Assembly: GCA_964561995.1 (NCBI GenBank)
Contig: CAZLQZ010000004.1
Coordinates: 1-64,000 of the forward strand
Length of the DNA stretch: 64,000 nucleotides
Origin: JABIAG01 sp964561995
Lineage (GTDB): Archaea > Nanobdellota > Nanobdellia > Woesearchaeales > JABIAG01
Direction of reading: 5' to 3'
Shown: piece after piece, positions 33,897-42,404 of the stretch
How positions within the stretch are numbered: the stretch's first letter is position 1
How the letters are laid out: every line of letters begins with the position of its first letter
Position numbers and translations under genes: made by a program
The notes under the pieces: model-generated
Told to the model about the DNA's origin: nothing
Databases searched by the model: none
The model's input: the letters and a program-made list of their open reading frames with translations, nothing else

Positions 33897-35247
33897 TATT
33901 TTCTAATGGTGTTGTTGAATTATTATCTTCAGGCAATAATGATAATTTTTTTGCAATAAAATAAATTCCTTCATATTCAGTTTGTTTAACTTCTTCTTCA
34001 CTCCAATTAAGTTGAGAAGCAGTTTGCTTATAATCTTGGTTTTCAACATAAAGTTTATCTAAAACTAATTTTTGTTTAACATCATAAATTAAATCGATTG
34101 TTTCTTCAAATTGATCTAAACCATCTAATTCAGATAAAATTTTATATAATAAGTCGTTAGTTGGGTCAACAAATTTTATTTCTCCTCTTTTAAATCTTTG
34201 ATAATCTGTTTTCCAATTTTGTTTAGTTATTTTTGAAGGAGTTTTAATTTCTTTTGATTGTTTTGTTGTACTAATAATTGTTTCTAAATTTTCAGTTTTT
34301 TTAACAACTTTTTCTTTTAATAATTTTGTTTTAGTTTTTTCTCTTTTTTTATGAAGATAATCAATTTTAACAATTTTTCCTTTTGTTTCAATAGGTATAA
34401 TTGGAGAAAAATCTGTTTCTTTTTCATAATCGGTTGTGTTTTTATCCATTAATCTATTAAGCTCGGAAAGTGCTTTTTGTTGTAGTTGTCTTACTCTCTC
34501 TCTAGTTCTTCCGATTAGTTTTGAAACCGATTCTAATGTTTTTGGTTCTTGTCCATTAAGGCCAAATCTATGAGTTAAAATTAATCTTTCTCTTTTCTCT
34601 AACTTTGGTAATAATTTGCAAGCATTTTTTGCTAATTCTTCTATTTTTCTTCTTTCAAATTCTGGATCTTCTTGTCCTAAATAAATTTCTTCAAAAGTTT
34701 TTTTGCCATATTGTTCAATTGGTGCGTCAATTGATATTGTGGTCGTTTTTATACTTTTTAAGCTTATTATTGTTCTAATAGTATAGCCAGTATATTCTGC
34801 TAATTCTTTATCAGTTGGTTTTCTGCTTAAATCTTCTGTTAAAACATTTTCTGCTTTTCGTATCTTAATAATTTTAGAATTGCTTTGAACTGGAATTCTT
34901 ACTGTTTTTGCTTGATTATTTATTGCTCTTCGCATACCTTGTTTAATCCACCAAGAAGCATAAGAAGAAAATTTAGCACCTTTTGCGGGGTCAAACTTTT
35001 CAACAGCTCGTATCATTCCAATATTACCTTCAGAAATCAAATCTTGTAAAGGTAATCCTAAACCTTTAAAATTGTGAGCAATTTTAACAACTAATCTTAA
35101 ATTACTCTCAATTAGTTTTTCTTTTGCTCTTTTTTCACCTTTTTTAATTCTGGCTGCTAGTTCTACTTCTTCTTCCCTAGTAATTAAAGGAAATCGATTA
35201 ATCATTCGATAATAACTTTTAATTGTATCTCCATTATTAATTTCCAT
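33802..35247 (-). CDS. Sigma-70 family RNA polymerase sigma factor with long C-terminal extension
   Basis: 481 residues. Region 1.2 (~6-38) is recognisable. Region 2 (45-115) is very well kept: RLVVKIAHNF, LQDLISEGNIGMIRAVEKF (core-clamp binding), FSSYASWWIKQGMRRAI (-10 melting and recognition) and AKTVRIPV. Region 3 is ~125-170, the 3.2 finger ISIDAPIEQYG is at 171-181, and region 4 (210-267) has the HTH TLESVSKLIGRTRERVRQLQ. Residues 268-481 are unusual: a basic linker, then KLVLDKLYVENQDYKQTASQLNWSEEEVKQ-like sequence (~391-435) that resembles a second region 4. Bacterial promoter factor in an archaeal setting. Group 1/2-like; it may have been acquired laterally. Confidence 0.95.
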   Translation of the reverse strand: MEINNGDTIKSYYRMINRFPLITREEEVELAARIKKGEKRAKEKLIESNLRLVVKIAHNFKGLGLPLQDLISEGNIGMIRAVEKFDPAKGAKFSSYASWWIKQGMRRAINNQAKTVRIPVQSNSKIIKIRKAENVLTEDLSRKPTDKELAEYTGYTIRTIISLKSIKTTTISIDAPIEQYGKKTFEEIYLGQEDPEFERRKIEELAKNACKLLPKLEKRERLILTHRFGLNGQEPKTLESVSKLIGRTRERVRQLQQKALSELNRLMDKNTTDYEKETDFSPIIPIETKGKIVKIDYLHKKREKTKTKLLKEKVVKKTENLETIISTTKQSKEIKTPSKITKQNWKTDYQRFKRGEIKFVDPTNDLLYKILSELDGLDQFEETIDLIYDVKQKLVLDKLYVENQDYKQTASQLNWSEEEVKQTEYEGIYFIAKKLSLLPEDNNSTTPLENINSLVVEPSHPNSRENEVWYHEREDCFEYHL

Positions 35248-35331
35248 TTATTTAGTATTTTGTTTGTTGTTTTAAAGATTTTCATACTTAAACAGAAACA
35301 ATTTTATAGTAGTTATTTCATAAAATACATA

Positions 35332-37035
35332 ATGGAAATAAGAAAGAAAGATAGAAAAGTGGCTTATTTCTCAATGGAGATAGGATTAGAGCCAAATATG
35401 CCTACTTATGCAGGCGGTTTAGGTATTTTAGCAGGCGATACTTTAAAGACTTGTGCAGATCTTAATGTTCCTGTTGTTGCTGTTAGTTTGTTATATAGAG
35501 ATGGATATTTCAAACAACATTTGGATTCAGATGGTAATCAAACTGAAAGTCCTGATCGATGGGATTATGATAATAAATTAGAACTTTTACCTGAAAAAGT
35601 GGTTGTTAGTATTTCTGGACGGGATGTAGTAATTCAAGCTTGGCAATATACTGTTAAAGGTTTTACTGAATTTGAAGTGCCAGTATTATTTTTAGATACT
35701 AATCTTCCTGAAAATACTGATCAAGACCGAATTATTACTCAAAAATTATATCAGGGAGACCATTCAATGAGAATCTCTCAAGAAATTGTTTTAGGAATTG
35801 GTGGATTGAAGATGCTTCAAGATTTAGGTTATAAAAATATTAAAAAGCATCATTTGAATGAAGGGCATGGTAGTTTTTTAATTTTAGAATTACTTAGTGA
35901 TACAAGACTGCATCATGGTAAAAGTGATTTAAGAGAATTGTATGATTTTGAAGAAGTTAAACATAGTTGTGTTTTTACAACCCATACTCCTGTTGCTGCT
36001 GGTCATGATCAATTTGATCCTCAGTTAGTTAAAGATATTATTGGAAAAAATATTAATTCTGAATTATTAGATTATTCTGTTAAAAATGGTAAAATAAATA
36101 TGACTCAAATAGCATTGGCTAATTCTGAATATGTAAATGGAGTTGCAAAAAAACATGCTTTTGTTTCAAAGCAAATGTTTCCAGAACATAAAATTGCTTC
36201 AATAACTAATGGAATATATTGTCCCTTTTGGGTTCATCCAGGTATGCAAGAACTTTTTGACAAGTACATACCTAAGTGGTTTTTAGACCCAACAGATTTA
36301 AGACACGCAATGATTATTCCTGATAAAGAATTGTGGAATGCTCATATTAAAGCTAAAAAAGATTTAATTGATTTTGTAAATACTAAATATAATTCTAATT
36401 TAAGTCCTGATGTTTTTACTATTGGATTTGCAAGAAGAGCTGCTGAATATAAAAGAGTTGAATTATTATTTTCTGATATTAAAAAATTAAAATCAATAGT
36501 AAAAAAGGTTGGAAAAATTCAAATTGTTTTAGCAGGAAAAGCTCATCCTCAAGATGGTGGAGGAAAAGGTTTAATTAAAAGAGTTTTTGAAAAAATTAAA
36601 GAATTAAAAGGTTTAATAGAAATTGTTTATTTAGAAAATTATAATATTGAAATTGCACAAAAAATGGTACCAGGTGTTGATATTTGGTTAAATACTCCAT
36701 TAAAACCAAGAGAAGCTTCTGGAACAAGTGGAATGAAAGCTGCCCTAAATGGAGTTCCTCAATTTAGTATTTTAGATGGTTGGTGGATTGAAGGTTGTAT
36801 TGAAGGTTTAACTGGATGGAGCATTGGAACTAATGAAAAGGAAAGCAATTGGGATGAAGATGCAAAAGATCTTTATGATAAATTAGAAAAAGAGATTCTT
36901 CCTATTTTTTATAATAAAAAAAGTGAGTGGAGAAAAATAATGAAATACTCCATTTCATTTAATGCATCTTATTTTAATACTCATAGAATGGTTAAGGATT
37001 ATGTTCTTAATGCTTATTTTATTGAAAGTGAATGA
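35332..37035 (+). CDS. glgP: Alpha-glucan (glycogen/starch) phosphorylase
   Basis: 567 residues from the ATG at 35332, with a TATA-like TTTTATAG ~25 bases upstream; the longer reading from 35260 runs back through the promoter. The N-terminus AYFSMEIGLEPNMPTYAGGLGILAGD, HLNEGHG and FTTHTPVAAGHD mark the GT35 family. The C-terminal KPREASGTSGMKAALNG holds the Lys that binds PLP. It releases glucose-1-phosphate from alpha-glucans. It is the short archaeal/Thermotoga-type form. The last 45 bases and flank are duplicated 132 bases downstream. Confidence 0.93.
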   Translation: MEIRKKDRKVAYFSMEIGLEPNMPTYAGGLGILAGDTLKTCADLNVPVVAVSLLYRDGYFKQHLDSDGNQTESPDRWDYDNKLELLPEKVVVSISGRDVVIQAWQYTVKGFTEFEVPVLFLDTNLPENTDQDRIITQKLYQGDHSMRISQEIVLGIGGLKMLQDLGYKNIKKHHLNEGHGSFLILELLSDTRLHHGKSDLRELYDFEEVKHSCVFTTHTPVAAGHDQFDPQLVKDIIGKNINSELLDYSVKNGKINMTQIALANSEYVNGVAKKHAFVSKQMFPEHKIASITNGIYCPFWVHPGMQELFDKYIPKWFLDPTDLRHAMIIPDKELWNAHIKAKKDLIDFVNTKYNSNLSPDVFTIGFARRAAEYKRVELLFSDIKKLKSIVKKVGKIQIVLAGKAHPQDGGGKGLIKRVFEKIKELKGLIEIVYLENYNIEIAQKMVPGVDIWLNTPLKPREASGTSGMKAALNGVPQFSILDGWWIEGCIEGLTGWSIGTNEKESNWDEDAKDLYDKLEKEILPIFYNKKSEWRKIMKYSISFNASYFNTHRMVKDYVLNAYFIESE

Positions 37036-37174
37036 TTTTCTACTTTTAAATTATTTTTTCGAGTGCTGTTTGAACAAAGTGAAAATAGTACCTTGCGTGT
37101 CAACTGAGTGTAACCAGTTGTGGTTAAGGATTATGTTTTGAATGCTTATTTTATTGAAAGTGAATGATTTTCTT
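36991..37174 (+). repeat. Direct duplication of the 3' end of glgP
   Basis: GTTAAGGATTATGTTCTTAA at 36991 and the following bases to about 37041 recur at 37123-37173 with about two substitutions, 132 bases later. The first copy encodes the last residues of glgP and its stop, the second is non-coding. The spacer contains CAACTG..CAGTTG (37101-37120), an inverted repeat. It looks like a local duplication or a recombination scar. Confidence 0.85.
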
Positions 37175-37221
37175 GTTTTTGGATGAATAACCTTTAAAAA
37201 TCAAATTAAATTCTTAAATTC

Positions 37222-37851
37222 ATGACTAAACATTTGAAAATTCGTATTAGAAATAAAGATAAAACTCATCCTCTTAATGTTACAGGAATAAAAGTTGCAA
37301 AACCAATTCATGAAACTCATAAACTTAAAAGACCTTCTCCAGCTGAAGAAACCCAAGTCGAAATTGAAAATGATTTTTCTTTATCAGAAAGAAAAACTTG
37401 GCAAGAACTTTATCAGGAAGGCAGAGAATTAAGTCATCAAGGAGTATATTCTGAAGCTTTAATTAGATTTCAAATGGCAAATCAAATTTTATCCACTTCT
37501 CTTGATATTCCAAATCATATTGGAATGACATATTTTCATTTAAAAAAATATGATGAAGCCGAAGAAACTTTTAGAAGTTTGTATGATAAATTTCCCGATA
37601 GTATGCAAGTATTAGATAATCTTATTACTACAGTTCAAATAAGAGGCGAAGAATTTGAAGAAAATGGTCATTGTGAATGTGCTATGATATCATATAAAGA
37701 ACATGGTAGATTGCTTGTTGAAAGAATGGATATAATGGAATCTGTAATTGCTTTACAAAATGAAGAAAAGTCTCAATATGAATCTGCGATGAAATCTTAC
37801 GAAGAACAAAACAAATCTCTTGTTGAAAAAATAGATGCGACGAAATCATAA
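37222..37851 (+). CDS. TPR-containing protein
   Basis: 209 residues. After a basic, Pro-rich N-terminal ~55 residues, two TPR motifs follow (WQELYQEGRELSHQGVYSEALIRFQMANQI and NHIGMTYFHLKKYDEAEETFRSLYDKFP). A charged helical region with a repeated SYKEH/SYEEQNK unit ends the protein. TPRs bind partner proteins; partner unknown. Leaderless start at 37222 with TATA-like sequence ~25 bases upstream. It overlaps nothing that is certain, since the next gene starts at 37916. Confidence 0.8.
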   Translation: MTKHLKIRIRNKDKTHPLNVTGIKVAKPIHETHKLKRPSPAEETQVEIENDFSLSERKTWQELYQEGRELSHQGVYSEALIRFQMANQILSTSLDIPNHIGMTYFHLKKYDEAEETFRSLYDKFPDSMQVLDNLITTVQIRGEEFEENGHCECAMISYKEHGRLLVERMDIMESVIALQNEEKSQYESAMKSYEEQNKSLVEKIDATKS

Positions 37852-37915
37852 ATTGCTTAACAGAAATCGAATTTTCTCCTTAATCTTTTTAAATTCACTA
37901 AAGTTTCTTTTTTAT

Positions 37916-38290
37916 ATGAATGATGTTTCAGAATTATTGGCTGTTATTAAAGAACTTTTAACTGTTGAAGAAAGTGATAACTTTGTTAATGGTAAACACG
38001 CTTGTAAGGTTAGAGGAGAATTAAGAGTTTGTTTAAAAGACCTTTTAGAACAACACACAGTTCTTGCGAGTTCATCACCAGTTTATGGTGCAATTAGAGA
38101 AACTCCTGGCAGAGTTAGTTGGAAAAGTGTTGCATCATTATTAGTTGAAAAATATCAAGTGCCTAATGATGAACTAGCTCAAATTGAAGAACAATGCAAA
38201 ACTCCTGGTTCATCTATAAAATATGGAAGAACATCTGATGGTTCATATGCTAATTTAAGACAACAAGAATTTGATTTTTTTACTCCTTGA
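37916..38290 (+). CDS. Hypothetical protein
   Basis: 124 residues from the ATG at 37916, with an AT-rich element about 25 bases upstream. The frame stays open to 37835 but those codons overlap the TPR gene and read as spacer. N-terminal helix (DVSELLAVIKELLTVEESDNF), Cys-containing helix (CLKDLLEQH) and a C-terminal SIKYGRTSDGSYANLRQQEFDFF. No family recognised. Confidence 0.65.
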   Translation: MNDVSELLAVIKELLTVEESDNFVNGKHACKVRGELRVCLKDLLEQHTVLASSSPVYGAIRETPGRVSWKSVASLLVEKYQVPNDELAQIEEQCKTPGSSIKYGRTSDGSYANLRQQEFDFFTP

Positions 38291-38320
38291 AACTTTTAGA
38301 TTATTATAAATTAAGAAAAG

Positions 38321-38596
38321 TTATAATTCAAATTCATCAATAAATTCTATTATTGTTTTATATTTTTGAAGATAAAGAAATCCTTTGTCTGTTAAAGTGA
38401 TATATTTTTTACCTTTTTTATCTTCACATTCTCTTATAAATTTTTTTTTAATAAGTTCTTTATAATATTCTGCAAAACTTTGTGAAGAGAGATTAGAGTA
38501 TCTTAATAACGGTGTGGGCTTTATTGAATTATTTTGTTTTTCAATTATCTTAAGAATATCTTTAATTACTTCCAATCTTTCTCTTTTTTTTACCAT
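38321..38596 (-). CDS. Winged-helix transcription factor (HTH_45-like)
   Basis: 91 residues. RLEVIKDILKIIEKQNNSIKPTPLLRYSNLSSQSFAEYYKELIKKKFI plus YITLTDKGFLYLQKYK has the recognition-helix and wing pattern of the small archaeal winged-helix family HTH_45 (SSV F-93 type). Its start overlaps the end of the 7TM gene by seven bases, so they are one operon. It is the nearest candidate to bind the 41-bp element that precedes the ABC operon and the secreted-protein gene. Confidence 0.85.
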   Translation of the reverse strand: MVKKRERLEVIKDILKIIEKQNNSIKPTPLLRYSNLSSQSFAEYYKELIKKKFIRECEDKKGKKYITLTDKGFLYLQKYKTIIEFIDEFEL

Positions 38597-39255
38597 TTTA
38601 TTAATTTTGCAACTTTATGTAATATGTATGCAAATATTCCTATCGAAATTATGTTAAATAAAATTCCTAATTCCATCGGAATAAATAGTTTTGCACCTAG
38701 AAAACTTAAATTCACTATCCAAAATAAAGATAAAAGAACATAAATTATGATTAGCTTAGAAAACTTTTTAGATTTTGAATGAGTTTTTAATGCCATTATT
38801 AAAGAAAAAATTAATAGTGCTGCTTGTAATATTATAAGTATTAATGGTGACCTAGTTAGTAAAATAATTAATGCTATCATTATTGAAATTAAATGTAATA
38901 ATAAGTTTATTTCTTTTTTTTTGAATTTTTTCCATATTACACTTAATGTTAAAAAAATAATTGCCATTGTACTAAGATAACTTGTTAAAACTAAGAATAA
39001 TGGTTGTATTATATGTCTTGGTATGAAAATTCCTTTAGTAAACATTGAAACATTAAATAAAACAAATAAAAATCTAAATGCATAAGCTAATGAAAAAAAT
39101 AAGAAAGTATTTCTAAAATATTTTATGCCTTGATGTTTAGTTAAACTGAATATTTCCTGAGTTCTTAAATAAATTAATAGTGCTAGAATAAAAATTACTA
39201 AAGAGAATATTGTTTCCATTCCTAAAAAATACATATTGATAAAGTGTGGTGGCAT
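38590..39255 (-). CDS. Seven-helix membrane protein of unknown function
   Basis: 221 residues with about seven hydrophobic segments. Start alternatives are Met1, Met8 and Met13, the last giving a clean METIFSLVIFILALLIYLR first helix. It is operonic with the winged-helix regulator and divergent from the ABC operon across a 118-bp region. The pairing of a 7TM protein with a small winged helix suggests membrane sensing, which is inference. Confidence 0.75.
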   Translation of the reverse strand: MPPHFINMYFLGMETIFSLVIFILALLIYLRTQEIFSLTKHQGIKYFRNTFLFFSLAYAFRFLFVLFNVSMFTKGIFIPRHIIQPLFLVLTSYLSTMAIIFLTLSVIWKKFKKKEINLLLHLISIMIALIILLTRSPLILIILQAALLIFSLIMALKTHSKSKKFSKLIIIYVLLSLFWIVNLSFLGAKLFIPMELGILFNIISIGIFAYILHKVAKLIKW

Positions 39256-39310
39256 TGTTATCTTCTTATTTCTATTTATTTTTATTTTATTTAAAGGTTT
39301 ATAAAATAAA

Positions 39311-39351
39311 TGGACTTAAAGTGTACATTTTTCCTTCTTTAGTTTTATAAA
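39311..39351 (+). promoter_or_regulatory. Shared 41-bp promoter element, copy 1 (ABC operon)
   Basis: TGGACTTAAAGTGTACATTT continues into a TTC-rich spacer and ends in TTTTATAAA (TATA box). It matches 42274-42314 base for base apart from about 6 positions, at the same length. The TATA box lies ~25 bases before the GTG start of the ATPase, so the operon transcript is leaderless. The upstream block GGACTT..TGTACA is a likely regulator site. Confidence 0.75.
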
Positions 39352-39373
39352 TGAATTTTAATTTAGGTTTATT

Positions 39374-40087
39374 GTGAAATCATTAATTCAAATTAAAAAT
39401 GTAGGTAAAAGCTACAAAATGGGAAAAGCAGGAATGCTTGATGTTTTAAAAGGAATTAATTTGGACATTTCACCAGGAGAATTTTTAACAATAATTGGAC
39501 CTAGTGGTTCAGGAAAAAGTACTATGATGAATATTGTTGGAGCATTAGATATTCCATCTTCAGGTGAAGTTCTAATTATGAATAAAAATATTGCAAAAAT
39601 GTCGGAATCTTCTCTTGCTGTTTTAAGAGGAAAAACAATTGGTTTTATTTTTCAACAGTTTAATTTAGTTCCAACTTTATCTGCTTTAGAAAATGTTATG
39701 CTTCCAATGGAATTTATAGATGTTCCTACTAATGTTGCAAAAAAAAGAGCAACAGAACTTCTTGAAATGTTAGGTTTAGGTGATAGAGTTGATCATAAAC
39801 CTAATGAACTCTCTGGAGGGCAACAACAAAGAGTTGCGATTGCAAGAGCTTTGTCAAACGACCCACCAATTATACTTGCTGATGAACCCACCGGAAATTT
39901 GGATAGTAAAACAGGTATTTTTGTTATGGATTTTTTAAGAAAATTAAATACGAAACAAGGAAAAACTATTATTTTAATCACTCATGATACTTCTTTAATT
40001 AAATACGCTCATCGAGTAATACATTTAAAAGACGGGGTTGTGGTTAAGGATGTTTTTTCTAATCATAAAAAGGAGGATAAAAAATGA
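39374..40087 (+). CDS. ABC transporter ATPase (MacB/LolD type)
   Basis: 237 residues, GTG start at 39374 placed by the TATA box. Walker A GPSGSGKST (42-50), Q-loop FQQFNLVP, signature LSGGQQQR, Walker B IILADEPTG and switch His ITHD are all present. It powers the MacB-type permease two genes downstream in export or mechanotransmission across the membrane. It overlaps the next gene by four bases (ATGA). Confidence 0.97.
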   Translation: MKSLIQIKNVGKSYKMGKAGMLDVLKGINLDISPGEFLTIIGPSGSGKSTMMNIVGALDIPSSGEVLIMNKNIAKMSESSLAVLRGKTIGFIFQQFNLVPTLSALENVMLPMEFIDVPTNVAKKRATELLEMLGLGDRVDHKPNELSGGQQQRVAIARALSNDPPIILADEPTGNLDSKTGIFVMDFLRKLNTKQGKTIILITHDTSLIKYAHRVIHLKDGVVVKDVFSNHKKEDKK

Positions 40088-41013
40088 AACTTATAAAAAA
40101 AACAATTATTTTATTAATGGTGGTGCTATGCTTATCTTTTAATGTTTTTGCAGATACATATGAAGATAATTATTCAGTAATAACTTATAATAATGCTTTT
40201 TCAGAAGCAAACCTTCAAGTTGTTCAATTAAGGTATGAACCTTACCCTGCAAATCCGGGTGATTATGTTACTGTTTGGATTAAAGCAGAAAATATTGGAA
40301 ATACTTTTACAAAGGATGCTGTTTTTAAATTAATTCCAGAATATCCTTTTTCATTAGATTCTAGTCAAGACGCGATTAAATCGTTTGGTAATCTTAATAC
40401 CGAACCTGTTGTTTTGGAATATAAACTTAAAGTTGATGAAAATGCTGTTGATGGAATTAACGAAATTAAAATTGCTTTTTTAGAAGATGGACAAGAAGAT
40501 AATTGGGGTTATAAAACATTTGATATTGAAGTAGATAATTCTCAAACTGATTTTGATTTGGTAATTCAAGAAATAAGTGGCAATGAACTTTCTATTGCAA
40601 TTGCTAATACTGGAAAAAACGTTGCATATTCAACAATTGTAAGAATTCCTAATCAAGAAAACTTTAATGTTATTGGAACCGATGGTCAAATGGTTGGTAA
40701 TTTAGAAGATGGCGATTATACTCTTGTAGGATTTGAAGTGAATAATAATAATCGTAATAGTTTGTTAAATGTTCAAATAGATTATACTGATGAAATTGGA
40801 GAAAGAAGAAGTGTTGTTAAGGAAGTTAAGTATCCTTTAACTTTAACTTCATCTTCTGAATTAAATTTAATTAATGGTAGGCCTACAAAACAACAACAGG
40901 AAACTTCTTTACTTCAAAAATGGTGGTTTTGGTTATTAATTGTTTTTGTTGCTTTTTTAACTTATAGAATCTATAAGCGTTATAAAATTTTTAGATCTAA
41001 AAGAGGGAAATAA
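40084..41013 (+). CDS. Secreted COG1361-like (CARDB/S-layer-type) protein with C-terminal anchor
   Basis: 309 residues. Signal peptide LIKKTIILLMVVLCLSFNVFA (about 1-23), two beta-rich repeats (NPGDYVTVWIKAENIGNTFTKDAVFKL... and LSIAIANTGKNVAYSTIVRIP) of the NEW3/CARDB type, and a C-terminal helix WWFWLLIVFVAFLTY with basic end. In archaeal MacB-type operons such proteins occupy the place of the periplasmic adaptor. It has GGAGG six bases before its ATG. Confidence 0.9.
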   Translation: MKLIKKTIILLMVVLCLSFNVFADTYEDNYSVITYNNAFSEANLQVVQLRYEPYPANPGDYVTVWIKAENIGNTFTKDAVFKLIPEYPFSLDSSQDAIKSFGNLNTEPVVLEYKLKVDENAVDGINEIKIAFLEDGQEDNWGYKTFDIEVDNSQTDFDLVIQEISGNELSIAIANTGKNVAYSTIVRIPNQENFNVIGTDGQMVGNLEDGDYTLVGFEVNNNNRNSLLNVQIDYTDEIGERRSVVKEVKYPLTLTSSSELNLINGRPTKQQQETSLLQKWWFWLLIVFVAFLTYRIYKRYKIFRSKRGK

Positions 41014-41019
41014 AGCAAA

Positions 41020-42273
41020 ATGAGATTAAGGAAAATTTTACAGCTGGCTTGGAATATATTAATTCATAGTAAACTACGAAGTTGGCTTACTATAATTGGT
41101 ATAGTCATTGGAATTGCAGCTGTAGTTTCAATAGTATCAATTAGTCAAGGTGCTCAAAATAGTCTTGCAAATCAATTCGATGATTTAGGTGCTGATATTA
41201 TTACTATTACTCCTGGTTATTCAAAGGCTACTGGTTTTATGGGCCCGGTGCGAGGAGGAGGTGGTGCGTCGGAATCATCTGTTGATCAAGAAGATTTGAC
41301 TGATAAAGATACGCTTGCTTTGAAAAGTCTTACAAATATAAAATATGTTATGGGCAAAGTGTCTGGTACTGCCGAAGTTAAATACTTGGGTGAGTCAGGA
41401 GATGTTACAGTAACTGGAGTTGATACTGATGTTTGGAAAGACATGATTACTGATGAATTGGAATCAGGCAGATATTTAACTAAGGGTGATATTTATTCAG
41501 TAATTATAGGTTATAAAAGAGCACATTCTTTTTTCGATAATGAAGTTCAAATAAATCGACAAATTTCAATTGAAGGAAAAATATTCAAAGTAGTGGGAAT
41601 TTTTGAGCAAGGGGAAGATGATAATGCAATTATTATTCCTATTAAAGCGGCAATTGATGTTTTAGATGATGTAGAGGATGGTGAATTTAATTCTATTTCA
41701 ATAAAGGTCGATAATGAAGAACTGGTAAATGAAACATTAAATGATGTAGAAAAAAAATTAATGTTGTCACGAGGTATATTGAGAGAAGATGAAAAAGATT
41801 TTACAGTTTCATCTGTTTTAGAACTTCAAACAACTATAACTCAAACACTAAATACTATGTCCATTTTTCTTGGGTCTATTGCTGCAATCTCTTTACTTGT
41901 TGGAGCAGTGGGAATTTCAAATACTATGTTTACTTCAGTATTAGAAAAAACAAAAGAAATTGGAATTATGAAAGCAATTGGTTCGAAAAATAAAGATATT
42001 CTTTTGATATTTTTATTCAATTCAGGTATGATTGGTTTTGTTGGTGGATTGGGCGGAGTAATTCTTGGTTCAATTGCTTCAGGTTACATTGGATTGTTAA
42101 CTTCTAGTAGTTCCTCTGGAGGAATATCGAGAATGTTTGGAACAACTTCATTATCTTTTGAACTTTTGTTATTTGCATTTTTATTTTCAATAGTAATTGG
42201 TATGATTGCAGGAGTAATTCCAGCATATCGTGCTTCAAGATTAAAACCTGTTGACGCATTAAGGTACGAATAA
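41020..42273 (+). CDS. MacB/FtsX-type ABC permease
   Basis: 417 residues. First helix (about 20-42, WLTIIGIVIGIAAVVSIVS), a large external MacB_PCD domain (45-275), then three helices in the FtsX domain (about 285-310, 330-355, 380-405) with the MKAIGSKNKDI coupling loop. Typical MacB four-helix layout. With the ATPase and COG1361-like protein it forms a complete exporter. A Gly-rich loop (RGGGGAS) lies near residue 72. Its stop is directly followed by the second copy of the 41-bp promoter element. Confidence 0.95.
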   Translation: MRLRKILQLAWNILIHSKLRSWLTIIGIVIGIAAVVSIVSISQGAQNSLANQFDDLGADIITITPGYSKATGFMGPVRGGGGASESSVDQEDLTDKDTLALKSLTNIKYVMGKVSGTAEVKYLGESGDVTVTGVDTDVWKDMITDELESGRYLTKGDIYSVIIGYKRAHSFFDNEVQINRQISIEGKIFKVVGIFEQGEDDNAIIIPIKAAIDVLDDVEDGEFNSISIKVDNEELVNETLNDVEKKLMLSRGILREDEKDFTVSSVLELQTTITQTLNTMSIFLGSIAAISLLVGAVGISNTMFTSVLEKTKEIGIMKAIGSKNKDILLIFLFNSGMIGFVGGLGGVILGSIASGYIGLLTSSSSSGGISRMFGTTSLSFELLLFAFLFSIVIGMIAGVIPAYRASRLKPVDALRYE

Positions 42274-42314
42274 TGGACTTATAATGTACATTTTTGCTTC
42301 TTTGGTTTTATAAA
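42274..42314 (+). promoter_or_regulatory. Shared 41-bp promoter element, copy 2 (secreted protein gene)
   Basis: TGGACTTATAATGTACATTT, TTC-rich spacer and TTTTATAAA, starting one base after the permease stop. It places transcription start at about 42340, giving a ~65-base leader that holds the hairpin ATTACAA-7-TTGTAAT (42362-42382) and GGAGGTG before the ATG at 42405. Confidence 0.75.
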
Positions 42315-42404
42315 CCTTTGAAGTTTAATAAAATAAAACAGAAATCATAGGATTTTTGATTATTACAATTTGAAGTTGTAATGAGACACGCGGAGGTGTG
42401 AGAA

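Noticed and set aside
33802..35247. The sigma factor as bacterial contamination
   Set aside because: It lies in continuous sequence between archaeal-type genes with no Ns after 3114, and it overlaps a neighbouring gene. Base composition and codon use look like the surroundings. Only reads could fully exclude a chimera.
37222..38290. Frameshifted single gene spanning the TPR protein and the next orphan
   Set aside because: The TPR gene ends normally, the next gene has its own AT-rich promoter and start at 37916, and the residues between read as spacer.
40915..41020. TonB- or OmpA-like end of the COG1361-like protein
   Set aside because: The C-terminal helix with basic tail is a plain membrane anchor, as expected in an archaeal MacB-type operon.
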